From contig NW_014577167.1 of assembly GCF_000485595.1 (NCBI RefSeq), positions 315,935-347,504 of the forward strand: a stretch of DNA of 31,570 nt, read 5' to 3'. Both the position numbers and the translations under genes were made by a program. The notes under the pieces are model-generated. The model was given only the letters and a program-made list of their open reading frames with translations. It did not search any database and was not told the origin of the DNA. Below are positions 1-8,513 of this stretch, one piece after another. Each line of letters starts with the position of its first letter. Within the stretch, counting starts at the first letter, position 1. Source of the stretch: Priapulus caudatus. Lineage: Eukaryota; Priapulida; Priapulimorpha; Priapulimorphida; Priapulidae.

Positions 1-1235
1 GATCGCACGTGGCAGTGGGCACTAGTGGCAACAACATCGCAGGAACAACTTGTATGGCGGGTACGGCGGCGAGTCGACAACAACAACAACCACAACACAA
101 CAATAACACACCGCAGCAGCAGAACAACTGTATGGCGGACGGCGGCGGGAGTTCGAACAACAACAACAACAACAAAGCAACAACAACTTTAACAACAACC
201 GCAAAGCAGAAACAACTGCTTACTATGGCGGTACGGCGTTGCGGGAGCCGACGATCCATCAACAACAACAACGAACAACAGACACAACAACCGCCAGCAG
301 CAAGGACAACTGGATGGCGGGTACGGCCGGCGGGAGCCGACATCAACAACAACAACAACAACAGCAACAACAATAATAACAATGTAATAACAACAACAAA
401 CAACAGGCAGCCAGCAGCAGCAGCAACATACAACAATAACAAGCAGACATCTGATGAGAGCGGATGGCGTACAGCAAAGTTGAATACGATCGTGCTGCAT
501 TTTTGTGCGAAACGTACCGTCCGGATATTCTTTTGAGAAATACCAAGAATGGAGTCCCAGGTGACACTGACTATGCGCTCGCGAGAGATGAGTTCGGTCC
601 ATCGTGCTCCAATCTATTCACATCATTTCAATCTTTCTTCTTAGTTAGTTAACGGCCATTGATCCTAGGCCACCATGCAGTCCTATGCAGCCATGCCACC
701 TTCACTATTAGCCGCTTTGCCGTAAAGTTATTTTTATCTAGCCAGCCGAAATACGGTCCTAGCTAAGCACGCACGGGGATAGCGTTTCGAGTGGGGCGAA
801 AAGCGAGAAAGAGAGATAGCGATTAGGAAGAGGGAGAAAGAGGAGACGGACCTCGCCGACGTGTGCAGAAGGGGAGGGAGAGGTGCGCGGCGCGTAGCCG
901 AGAGAGAGACGCTCTTAGCAAAGACGGTCTGAATTTCTACATGAGAATTATCTGTAGCCGGAACTTATTGCTGCCGTTCGTTATATACAGGGGTAGCTCA
1001 CTCCATTACTCTCCGACACATTCACCGGAACGGCAAATCGATCAGGCGCTGCGGCCCAAGTCCGTACGGGAAGAGGAGAACGTACAGTTAATTAATATAC
1101 GCGGCTAAAATGTTTGTATGTGCCAAGTGCATCAAGCTCACAATCAGTACAAAGGTCGATTCCCTAGCCACTGGTGACTCTAAAAATACAATTGTCAAAT
1201 GAACTGGCGGAGTAAGCTGCGAGTGTGGGTGTGGT
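1..1235 (+). repeat. Left arm of a 1.2-kb inverted repeat
   Basis: Read forward, this stretch matches the reverse complement of 3415-4655 almost end to end. It includes the CAA-rich minisatellite, a purine-rich middle and the inner end around 1150-1235 (shared landmark GACAATTGTA-like sequence next to CATTTGAACTG-type sequence). Differences are mostly single-base substitutions and 1-2 base indels. The outer end is cut by the window edge, so the arm may be longer. The long Asn/Gln-rich reading frame at 9-536 follows from the CAA repeats and is not supported as a gene. Confidence 0.9.
50..400 (+). repeat. Interrupted CAA minisatellite with a conserved GC-rich core
   Basis: About four copies of a core resembling ACTGTATGGCGGGTACGGCG (near 50, 130, 225 and 310) are separated by variable (CAA)n runs. 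The same module appears four times, in reverse orientation, in the right arm at 4194-4618. The cores are much better conserved than the spacers. Confidence 0.8.
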
Positions 1236-1645
1236 AGTGTGTGGGGGGGGGGTGTATGTGGTGTGTGGGTGTGCGGCTGGTGTGTAGGTGTGTGCTGTGT
1301 GTGTGTGATGTGTGTGTGTGATGGTGGTGTGTGTGTGTGTGTTGTGTGTGTGTGTGTGTGTGTGTGCTGTGATGTGTGATGTGTGTGCGGGGGGGGCGGG
1401 GGAGGGCGATCCCGAGTCCACCCTACGCGCATTAGGCTGGCTCGGCGCGCCCCGCCGTGTGTTGTGCGGCGCGCGGGTGCGTGGGTGTGTGTTGGTGTGT
1501 GTGTGTGTGTGGTGGTGTGTGTGTGTGTGAGTGTGTGTGTGCGCGGCGTGTGTAATGTCGTGTGTGTTCGTGTTGTGATCCTGTGTTGCTGTGTGGGTGG
1601 TGTGTGTGTGCGTGTGTGTGGTCTTGGTGTATGTGCCTGTATATC
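1220..1645 (+). repeat. (GT)n-rich low-complexity tract
   Basis: This is an irregular GT/TG microsatellite with G-rich interruptions and a GC-rich non-repeat island near 1395-1480. Reading frames here encode only Cys/Val or, on the reverse, His/Thr runs and are not genes. A complementary CA-rich tract lies at 1868-2013, so the two could pair. Confidence 0.9.
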
Positions 1646-1867
1646 TGTGTGTTCGTTGCGCGCGGTTGTGCACACAGCAGTGTCTGTGCGTTCATAGGTT
1701 TATATGTATAATGGAGGAAGTAGGGTAACGATGCATAGCAATAGTACTATGTGTATACGTCGCCGTGTCCACACACGATAAATATTGCTGTCTGGCGGTT
1801 CCTGCGAGCTTGCGCTGTTGCGCTGTTTGCCCGGTAGCATTAGCTGACGTCATTACAAAAACGTGCA

Positions 1868-2013
1868 CCACACACACAACACACCACAACGACACACACA
1901 CACACACCACACACACACACCACAGCACACCGCCGCGCGCTGCGCACAACACACACACACACACACACAACACACCACACACACACACACACGCACACGA
2001 CACACACACACAT
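1868..2013 (+). repeat. (CA)n-rich tract
   Basis: Imperfect CA/ACAC repeat interrupted near 1925-1945. It is opposite in sense to the GT tract at 1220-1645. Confidence 0.9.
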
Positions 2014-2089
2014 ATATTATATAAATATTACCACGAAAAGCACGGCGCGCGCACGCATGCACGTCACCGCGCGACACTAACCGTACGCA

Positions 2090-2220
2090 AGGCCCGAGCC
2101 AAATTTTAGCACCAGCTAAATCGGTAGAGCGGTAAATGCCTCGAGTGTCGAACGTGTACTTCAACGAAATAACGTCCAAAACAGTATAAAAATTCGAAAA
2201 ATTTGATCAGGATGCATGTT
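2090..2220 (+). repeat. Dispersed repeat, copy 1 (possible tRNA-derived SINE)
   Basis: About 130 bases that match 13650-13780 in the same orientation at roughly 90 percent identity. Near 2113-2132 the sequence AGCTAAATCGGTAGAGCG resembles a tRNA internal A box, and AGTGTCGAACGTG downstream loosely resembles a B box, though the spacing is shorter than in a tRNA. The surrounding CCCGAGCCAAATTT motif recurs at 2325-2375 and 13530-13570. Here the repeat lies in the intron before the IYD exon at 2601. The SINE assignment is inference. Confidence 0.5.
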
Positions 2221-2600
2221 TTCAAGATTGAACTCGGAACGGATGTAAACACTGAATCGTTCATAACGCCATATCGCGACAGACAGTATTCGCTTGCGTA
2301 CGTGTGAACGCTCCCACTCAAACCGACCCGAGCCAAATTTAGTCTGAGCCAAATTTAGCCCATTTAGCTCGAGCCAAACCATTACCATGTGAAGGCGGTA
2401 TAAGTGCACGGCCATCGTTGCCTATTATATGGAAGCTAGCTTCGCTAGACCGTGAACTCAGGGCAATAACTCGCGCACGCAAAAAATAGACCTAACATTT
2501 TCCAGTCGCTATTGTTTGTTTAACAGTTTTTTATTAATCTGTTGACTTAGCGCAACTCAAAACGGTGTCCGTCTGAATTCGGGTGTAACAACTTTTCCAG

Positions 2601-2802
2601 AAAGCGCATGGGAGATAAATGGGTTGCGGATCTAACGCAGTTCAAGACCAACTGGGTGAAACCATATCTGGAGGTAGCGCCGTACGTTATCGTTGTCTTC
2701 AAGCAGGTGTATGGAACCAACGCTAATGGAAGTAGGAAGACTCACTATTATAATGAAATCAGCGTCTCGATTGCATGCGGAATAATGTTGGCGGCCATAC
2801 AC
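2601..2802 (+). CDS. IYD: Iodotyrosine deiodinase, penultimate exon (partial gene)
   Basis: The product is a flavin (FMN) nitroreductase-fold membrane enzyme that removes iodide from mono- and di-iodotyrosine, salvaging halide. The exon begins after the acceptor TTTTCCAG and supplies the last base of a split codon. It then encodes KRMGDKW, a region matching the family's MKRMG..W stretch, then NWVKPYL (its Lys corresponds to the human active-site lid Lys182 by my alignment), and the strongly conserved [13 protein letters not shown] helix. It ends in phase 0 after LAAIH at a GTAGGT donor and joins the exon at 2990. The 5' exons (membrane anchor, FMN-binding arginines, substrate-lid Glu and Tyr) are not visible upstream in the window, so this is the 3' part of a gene beginning off the left edge or rearranged. 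It lies in the loop of the large inverted repeat. Confidence 0.93.
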
Positions 2803-2989
2803 GTAGGTTTTAAATCCGCACGTACGCGCGTATACGCACATAATATACATATAGGCGTGTATGTAGGGAATATTTATAGTTAAAATGTACTTGCGTAGAT
2901 TAGGGATTAATGCAAAGATATGTGCATTTGTGCAATTTTGTAAACTGGGGAGACTAGCTATATATCTTATTAAGTCTTTGTTGTTACAG

Positions 2990-3178
2990 AATGCTGGTCT
3001 GGTAAGTTTGACGAGCACACCACTGAATGCCGGACCGGCTCTGCGCAAAGCTCTGGACAGGCCAGCGTACGAGAAAGTTCTCGTTGTAATGCCTGTCGGT
3101 TACCCGGCAGATGACGCCACTGTGCCAGATTTAACGCGGAAGCCACTCGCTGACATAATGATGCATATTGCTCCCTAG
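2990..3178 (+). CDS. IYD: Iodotyrosine deiodinase, terminal exon
   Basis: This exon follows the acceptor TTGTTACAG and continues the frame from 2802 in phase 0. It encodes [19 protein letters not shown], then a PVGYP segment and [11 protein letters not shown] before TAG at 3176-3178. This order (NAGL..TTPLN, GRPA-like, LPVGYP, ATVPDL.RKPL) is the C-terminus of vertebrate IYD, and the end falls within a few residues of the family's usual end. The reading frame is intact with no sign of decay. The intron (2803-2989) is 187 bases. No AATAAA signal is visible between the stop and the start of the right repeat arm at about 3415. Confidence 0.95.
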   Translation, partial: NAGLVSLTSTPLNAGPALRKALDRPAYEKVLVVMPVGYPADDATVPDLTRKPLADIMMHIAP

Positions 3179-3376
3179 AATGTTTATCGTTACCAGCAGC
3201 TTATTAGAATAACACAGTTCCTCCATTTCTATAAGTATATTCCGGATCATATAACTAGGAAAAGAAGTACGTGTTATTCCGTAAGCTACCACTTTATAAT
3301 TTAGAGGGATATAAGAATTATTATGAGACATATAAGGTGAGAGAAAGGTCTATATAAAGAGAGAGCTAAATAGCGC

Positions 3377-3378
<2 letters not shown>

Positions 3379-3419
<41 letters not shown>

Positions 3420-3430
3420 CACACACACAC
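3379..3430 (+). repeat. (GA)n-(CA)n microsatellite
   Basis: Uninterrupted GA dinucleotides run from about 3379 to 3415, followed by a short CA run. It sits at the inner boundary of the right inverted-repeat arm. Confidence 0.95.
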
Positions 3431-4538
3431 CCACACTGCAGATTACTCCCCAGTTCATTTGACAATTGTATGTTTTTATAGTCACCGTGGCTAGGGGATC
3501 ACCTTGTACTGATTGTAGCTTGATGGCACTTGGCACATACAAACATTTTTAGCCGGTTATATTAATTAACTGTGTTCTCCTCTTCCCGTACGGACTTGTG
3601 GCGCAGCGCCTGATCGATTTGCCTTCCGGTGAATGTGCGGAGGAGTATGGAGTGAGTACCCTGGTATATAACGAAGCAGCAATAAGTTCCGGCTACAGAT
3701 AATTCTCATGTAGAATCAGACCGTCCCTGCTAATGAGCGTCTCTCTCTCTCCTGCGCGCGCGCCCTCTCCCTCCCCTTCTTGCACACGTACCGTCTCTCT
3801 TTCTCCCTCTTCCTCATTCTCTATCTCTCTTTCTCGCTTTCGCTCACTCGAAAACGCTAGTCCCAGTGCCGTGCTTAGGCTAGACCGTATTTCGCTGCTA
3901 GATAAAAATAACTTTACGGCAAAGCAGGCTAATAGTGAAGGTGGCATGGCTGCATAGAACTGCTTGGTGGCCTAGGATCAATGGCCGTTAACTAACAAGA
4001 AGAAAGATTGAAATGATGTGAATAGATGGGAGTCACGATGGACCGATTCATCTCTCGCGACGCATAGTCAGTGTCACCTGGACTCATTCTGGTATGTCTC
4101 AAAAGAAATATCCGTATGGTACGTTTCGCACAAAAATCAGACGATCGTAATTCAACCTTGCTGTCGCCATTCGCTCTCACAGAACTGCTGTTGTTATTGT
4201 TGTATGTTGCTGCTGCTGCTGCTGCTGTTGTTGTTGTTATTATTGTTATTATTATTGTTGTTGTTGTTGTTGTTGTTGTTGATGTCGGCTCCCGCCGCCG
4301 TACCCGCCATACAGTTGTTTCTGCTGCTGCGGTTGTTGTTGTTGTTGTTGATGATGTCGGCTCCCGCCGCCGTACCCGCCATACAGTTGTTTCTGCTGCT
4401 GCGGTTGTTGTTATTGTTGTTGTTGTTGTTATTGTTGTTGTTGTTGTTGTTATTGACTCCCGCCGCCGTACCCGCCATACAGTTGTTTCTGCTGCTGCGG
4501 TTGTTGTTATTGTTGTTGTTGTTGTTGTTGTTGTTGTT

Positions 4539-4573
<35 letters not shown>

Positions 4574-4655
4574 CGACTCCCGCCGCCGTACCCGCCATAC
4601 AGTTGTTTCTGATGATGTTGTTGCCACTGTTGCGACTGCCACTGCGATCGTTGTT
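3415..4655 (-). repeat. Right arm of the 1.2-kb inverted repeat
   Basis: Reverse complement of 1-1235. Landmarks in mirrored order are the ATTTGACAATTG block (3456-3470), the purine/pyrimidine-biased middle (3740-3840), GGCCTAGGATCAATGGCCG (3970-3990) and the GTTGTT minisatellite (4194-4618). The outermost match, around the GCGATCG near 4645, corresponds to window positions 1-6. Confidence 0.9.
4194..4618 (-). repeat. Interrupted CAA minisatellite, right-arm copy
   Basis: Four copies of the same GC-rich core (near 4283, 4357, 4456 and 4574 on the plus strand as CTCCCGCCGCCGTACCCGCC) are separated by (TTG)n runs. The flanking CTGCTGCTGCGGTTG is nearly invariant. All frames give homopolymer-like Leu, Val or Asn proteins, so I do not call a gene. 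Confidence 0.85.
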
Positions 4656-4883
4656 ACTGCTGCTGCACTAATCACCAGATTAATCCTAAGAGCGTGCTAA
4701 TTACCCATAAGAATGTAGGCCATCAACAATTACGGCAGCAGTAACCTCTACAAGGAACATACACGAGAGAGATTCGAGCTCGCGTTGCGAGCAACAAAAA
4801 TGTCATACGTGTGTAAGGTTTCTGCATGCAATCATCTTCATGCTGCAGCAAATAAATACCAGAGATTGAGATATAGGTATACC

Positions 4884-4932
4884 ATCAAGAGCTAATAATA
4901 CCGGTAATAATAAGGTATTATTAGCTCTTGAT
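4884..4932. repeat. Short hairpin element (family ATCAAGAGCTAATAATACC)
   Basis: A perfect 19-base inverted repeat (4884-4902 and 4914-4932) encloses an 11-base loop, flanked by ACC on both sides. A degraded relative occurs at 20483-20530, indicating a dispersed mini-hairpin family. Confidence 0.7.
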
Positions 4933-5384
4933 ACCATATATAGGCACTAAACGAAGTAATCTACCATAATTAACATCATTTAGTTTGGACCTGTTTACTA
5001 TAAGTGGAATCTCAAGCGGGGATATAATTAACGTAATGCATGCTCGTGCCGTATAATGAGGGCAGATGCTCCATCAGTACTGTTAGCCGATGGATGTTAG
5101 TTAATTAACCCAGGCCTTTGTGTAGAGTTTTAAAAGGCTTTGGTGAGCGCGGGCTTCTTCGGCTATAACCCATAACGCTGTCCTGACAAGCACCAATATT
5201 TTAATCTATGCAAAAATCTTACGCTGAAAGGAAAGGAAGTTAGATATTAAGATGAAAATGTGGTGGATTCGAAAAATAGCCCGATGTGGATGATGAAGAT
5301 GAGAAGGGGGTGCAGGAGGTGGGGAAGAGGATGTGAAGGGTGTAAGAGTAAGAGAAAGGAAATAATTATCTTGTTGTTGTTCTT

Positions 5385-5545
5385 GTTGATGATGATGATG
5401 ATAATGATGATGATGACGATGATGATGATGATAATGATGATGATGATGATGCTGCTGATAATGATGATGATGTTAAAGGAGAGTGGAGAGGAAGAAGATG
5501 AAGAAGAAAAAGAAGAAGAAGAAGAAGAAGAAGAAGAAGATATAA
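5385..5545 (+). repeat. (ATG)n followed by (GAA)n trinucleotide tract
   Basis: Near-pure ATG/GAT repeats run to about 5475, then AGA/GAA repeats at about 5487-5542, with a short unique bridge. The Met/Ile- and Glu-run frames here are artefacts of the repeat. Confidence 0.95.
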
Positions 5546-5691
5546 GAAGAACGGAGAATAGGGTTAGCATTAGGAGCAGGATAAGCAGGAGAATCAGGAA
5601 GAGGATGTAGTTGTTTGTGGACATGGACGTAATTCACTACGTACGCACTGCCTATTTCATTACAGCATGTTTGTTACGAACAGATATTCTT

Positions 5692-5795
5692 GTGTGCGTT
5701 TGCGTTTGTGTGCGTGGGGGAAGGCGGGGGTGCGTGCGTGCATGTGAGTGTGTGAGAGAGAATGTGTCTGTGCGTGCGCGCGCGTATGTGTTGAA
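5692..5795 (+). repeat. GT/GC-rich low-complexity patch
   Basis: Irregular TGTGCGTG-type repeats with GA interruptions. No coding signal is seen. Confidence 0.7.
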
Positions 5796-6505
5796 AAAAC
5801 ACAAATCTTCTCTATAATTAGGTTAGCGCAAATAGAATACGTACTTCTAAAAACTCGGTACGCGGTGCGGCGGCATAGTGGGTGAAGTTGAGGGTTACGG
5901 CGTTGAAAACTCGCATACAGATAAGAGCACTTCACAGAACTCGCTTAATGGCGCGAAGGTTCGCCCAGCCTTAGAAGAATAAAAGGCTACGCACTTCCTA
6001 TATTCTCATTTATAGTTTCAAGTAATCTAGTAATTCAAGTATATGCCTATTTATACGCATATGAATATGGTTTGAGTAAAGGGATCCGAGCATCCATTTA
6101 CGACTTCGTACACATCGACGACACCTGTCCTCATAATATATCCGAAAATTTTAGTAAACTAGAATTGATAGCAAATTTATTCATCCTAATGCGCTACTTA
6201 TTTGATAGAAATATCTCATTTAATGTTAATTGGATAAAGAATTTACTACAACTAGTGTATTCTTTTTTTAATAAATTTCTTGGGTTAATCGAGAATGTAC
6301 TAAACCCAAAGTGGCGCTTATTATTTCGTTAAATCTTTGAACTAAAACTAAACTTGATTGACGATTTGATAACACTAAATAATTGTTATTCTGTATATAA
6401 ATGCCCAGCTTAAACCAAAATGGCGCGCGAGAATTCATTTAAAATCAACGCGTTTAATGGTTCGTCTCTGCACGCAGGCCCCGTGAAACCACGGAGAACG
6501 CCACG

Positions 6506-8182
6506 ATGCTCCTGAACTGTTCGCCGGCCGAGTCGCTGCTGAAGCATGCCGACGACGTGACGACGTCGGTGCTGCTCCTCCTCGTGCACGTCGTGCTCAT
6601 CATTCTCGTCATCCTGAGCAACATCGCCGTCGTCGCCGTCATTCTGCATCACAAGCGGCTGCACACGCCCTTCAACTTCTACATCGTCAGTCTGTGCTCG
6701 TCGGACGCGCTCGTCGGATTATTCTCGCTGCCGCTCTACACCACGCTCGAGTTCTTGTGCCTCTACAACACGCGCGTCTACTGCGTCTTCTTCAAGATCT
6801 TCCGCTTCATGACCGACCTGACGTTCATGATGAGCGTCTACTCGATGGTGGCGATTGGTGCCGAGCGCCACCAGGTGGTCATCTACCCGCTGCAACACGC
6901 CTACACGAAGCGGCAGTGCGTCACACGCATCGTCGTCATCTTCGTCTGCTCGCTCGTCTACGCTTGCTTCTGGGGCATCTGGTTCCCGGCGGAGAAGCAT
7001 CCCGAGTACAAGGACATCGTGCAGCTGTGCCCGGACATCAGCTACATCAGCAACTCGAACGACGACGCCTTCTTTCTTCAGCTGGCCTTCGTCGACCTGA
7101 CGATCCTCTACGTAATACCGCTGACAATCAGTGCCGCACTCTACCTGCGCATAATACACCGCCTCTGGAAGGACACGCGCGACTGGCAGCAGCGGAACCG
7201 GCAGTCGCACGAGGCCGTACCGATCGGCAGCGTCGGCGGCAGCGCCGTCGCGCGGAAGGTGAGCGCCTGCAGTTCGAACGTGTCCGTGACGTGGTACGCG
7301 CTCTCGCAGAAGAAGCGCGCCATCAAGATGTGCGTGACCATACTGCTCGTCTTCGCCGTCATGTGGATGCCCTACCACATCTTCCACATCTACTACGTCA
7401 TCAACCGCAGCGACGTGCAGGACGCGCCCTGGTTCCTCTTTCCGATCGTCAACATCGTCTACTTCTCCAACTCGTGGATTAACTGCTGCATCTACGCCTA
7501 CTACAGCCAGAAGTTCCGCAGCCTGCTGAAGATGACGCTGCACTGCAGCCATCGGGCGATCGACGACGACGACGTCGACGACGAGCAGGGCGCCGCCGCG
7601 CACAGCCACAGCAACATCATAGCGCTCAAGCACGGCGGCTGGCGGCCGCGCGCCGCGCATGCGCAGTTGCTCGGCCGCGCCAACATCTGCTTCTCGCCGG
7701 CGATGACGACGATGCGTAGCGCGCTGCGAGCCGAGAGGCTGCGTTCGAACACGAGCGGTAGCGACATGTTCGAGATGGCCAACGGAGACCTCGCCGCTGC
7801 CGACGCTTGCCCGTCGCAGGACGACAGCACGGTGTGCAACCAGAGGCAGCTGGCAATCGTCCCAAATGGCAACTCGTTGGGTCACGGGTCAGAATCGGCT
7901 ATTACGCCAAATGGCATCACGTCAACGCCGGAAAGGGAACTGGTGGCGGTGCCAGATTGCACGACAGCAAGACAGGACAACGAACTGGCGGTTGCACCTA
8001 ATGGAGCCACTGAACTGGCGGTTGCACCTAATGGCGCCACTAAACTGGCGGTTGCACCTAATGGCGCCACTGAACTGGCGGTTGCACTGAATGGCGCCAC
8101 TGAACTGGCGGTTGCACTGAATGGAGCCACCGAACTGGCAAGAGAGACAGACGCAGATAGTGAGAATAATGGCTTACTCTAG
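6506..8182 (+). CDS. Rhodopsin-class GPCR, likely peptide receptor (QRFP/RFamide-like)
   Basis: A 558-residue seven-transmembrane receptor in one exon. TM1 is about 21-45 (Asn39 in LSN), TM2 57-80 (Asp67), TM3 95-118, TM4 140-160, TM5 193-215, TM6 273-298 and TM7 311-332. Cys93 and Cys175 can form the usual TM3-ECL2 disulfide. The DRY position is ERHQ (120-123), as in the QRFP receptor, and TM6 has MWMP. TM7 has SNSWINCCIY, so the NPxxY proline is cysteine. The long, acidic, Ala/Asn-rich C-tail ends in five 10-residue repeats. The ATG has an A at -3, but an acceptor-like CACGCAG lies just upstream at 6471-6477, with an in-frame NAT glycosylation site between it and the ATG. An upstream exon adding N-terminal residues is therefore possible. 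GC content is clearly higher than its surroundings. The ligand is inferred only from motif resemblance. Confidence 0.88.
   Translation: MLLNCSPAESLLKHADDVTTSVLLLLVHVVLIILVILSNIAVVAVILHHKRLHTPFNFYIVSLCSSDALVGLFSLPLYTTLEFLCLYNTRVYCVFFKIFRFMTDLTFMMSVYSMVAIGAERHQVVIYPLQHAYTKRQCVTRIVVIFVCSLVYACFWGIWFPAEKHPEYKDIVQLCPDISYISNSNDDAFFLQLAFVDLTILYVIPLTISAALYLRIIHRLWKDTRDWQQRNRQSHEAVPIGSVGGSAVARKVSACSSNVSVTWYALSQKKRAIKMCVTILLVFAVMWMPYHIFHIYYVINRSDVQDAPWFLFPIVNIVYFSNSWINCCIYAYYSQKFRSLLKMTLHCSHRAIDDDDVDDEQGAAAHSHSNIIALKHGGWRPRAAHAQLLGRANICFSPAMTTMRSALRAERLRSNTSGSDMFEMANGDLAAADACPSQDDSTVCNQRQLAIVPNGNSLGHGSESAITPNGITSTPERELVAVPDCTTARQDNELAVAPNGATELAVAPNGATKLAVAPNGATELAVALNGATELAVALNGATELARETDADSENNGLL
7982..8140 (+). 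repeat. 30-bp in-frame tandem repeats in the GPCR C-tail
   Basis: Five units of GAACTGGCGGTTGCACCTAA plus TGGAGCCACT-type sequence (starts at 7982, 8012, 8042, 8072 and 8102) and a partial sixth encode ELAVAPNGAT variants. More diverged PNG-containing units lie upstream (about 7850-7960). All indels are multiples of three, so the frame is kept. Relics of the same unit occur outside the gene at 13779-13845. Confidence 0.95.
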
Positions 8183-8183
8183 T

Positions 8184-8513
8184 AGCTCATGGTAGTTTTG
8201 TATGCAATTTATGTCCAACACTAAACTCTTCAAGAATCCACTAATTGAAGGTCCAGGAACAATATTTGGTTGGTAACACATTTCCCACTGACGGCGAAAT
8301 AGTTTTTTGGGCCACGCCCTTTTCGAGCGAAGTACTACCATCCACAGTGACTGCATCTACAGAACCGTTGGACCTAGGAGGTTGCCCGACCACTCAAAAT
8401 GTGCGCAATGGTCACATTATGGGGTGTCAGTAAAAGTCAATGGTTTTTAAGATAATTGCCAAAAACCGATTTCAGCATGTTACGCACTACAATTATTCGT
8501 AATTGTTCCTGTT
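8184..8513 (+). repeat. Left terminal inverted repeat of the transposon
   Basis: Inverted match to 10795-11132. It contains the stop codon (8493-8495) and last residues of the element's ORF, and now provides the sequence immediately downstream of the GPCR stop. Confidence 0.92.

Larger units (their letters stand above)
4656..6478. other. Intergenic spacer between IYD 3' end and GPCR
   Basis: No gene is recognised. The spacer holds a short hairpin element (4884-4932), DNA trinucleotide tracts (5385-5545), a GT-rich patch (5692-5795) and AT-rich unique sequence. An 86-codon frame at 6072-6332 is AT-rich, resembles nothing I know and has no splice or initiation context supporting it. Confidence 0.6.

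Noticed and set aside
9-536. 175-codon Asn/Gln-rich ORF resembling a prion-like protein
   Set aside because: It is a translation of the CAA minisatellite, runs through the inverted-repeat arm and has equally long frames on the other strand.
1088-1697. His/Thr-rich 195-codon and Cys/Val-rich ORFs
   Set aside because: Produced by the GT/CA microsatellite; no domain and no start context.
3992-4700. Long Leu-, Val- and Thr-run ORFs on both strands
   Set aside because: Mirror image of the CAA minisatellite; all six frames are open because the repeat lacks stops.
6072-6332. 86-codon ORF between IYD and the GPCR
   Set aside because: AT-rich, no homology recognised, no splice or initiation evidence.
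6719-7885. 388-codon ORF antisense to the GPCR
   Set aside because: Shadow of GC-rich coding DNA; composition is Arg/Val/Asp-biased with no motif.
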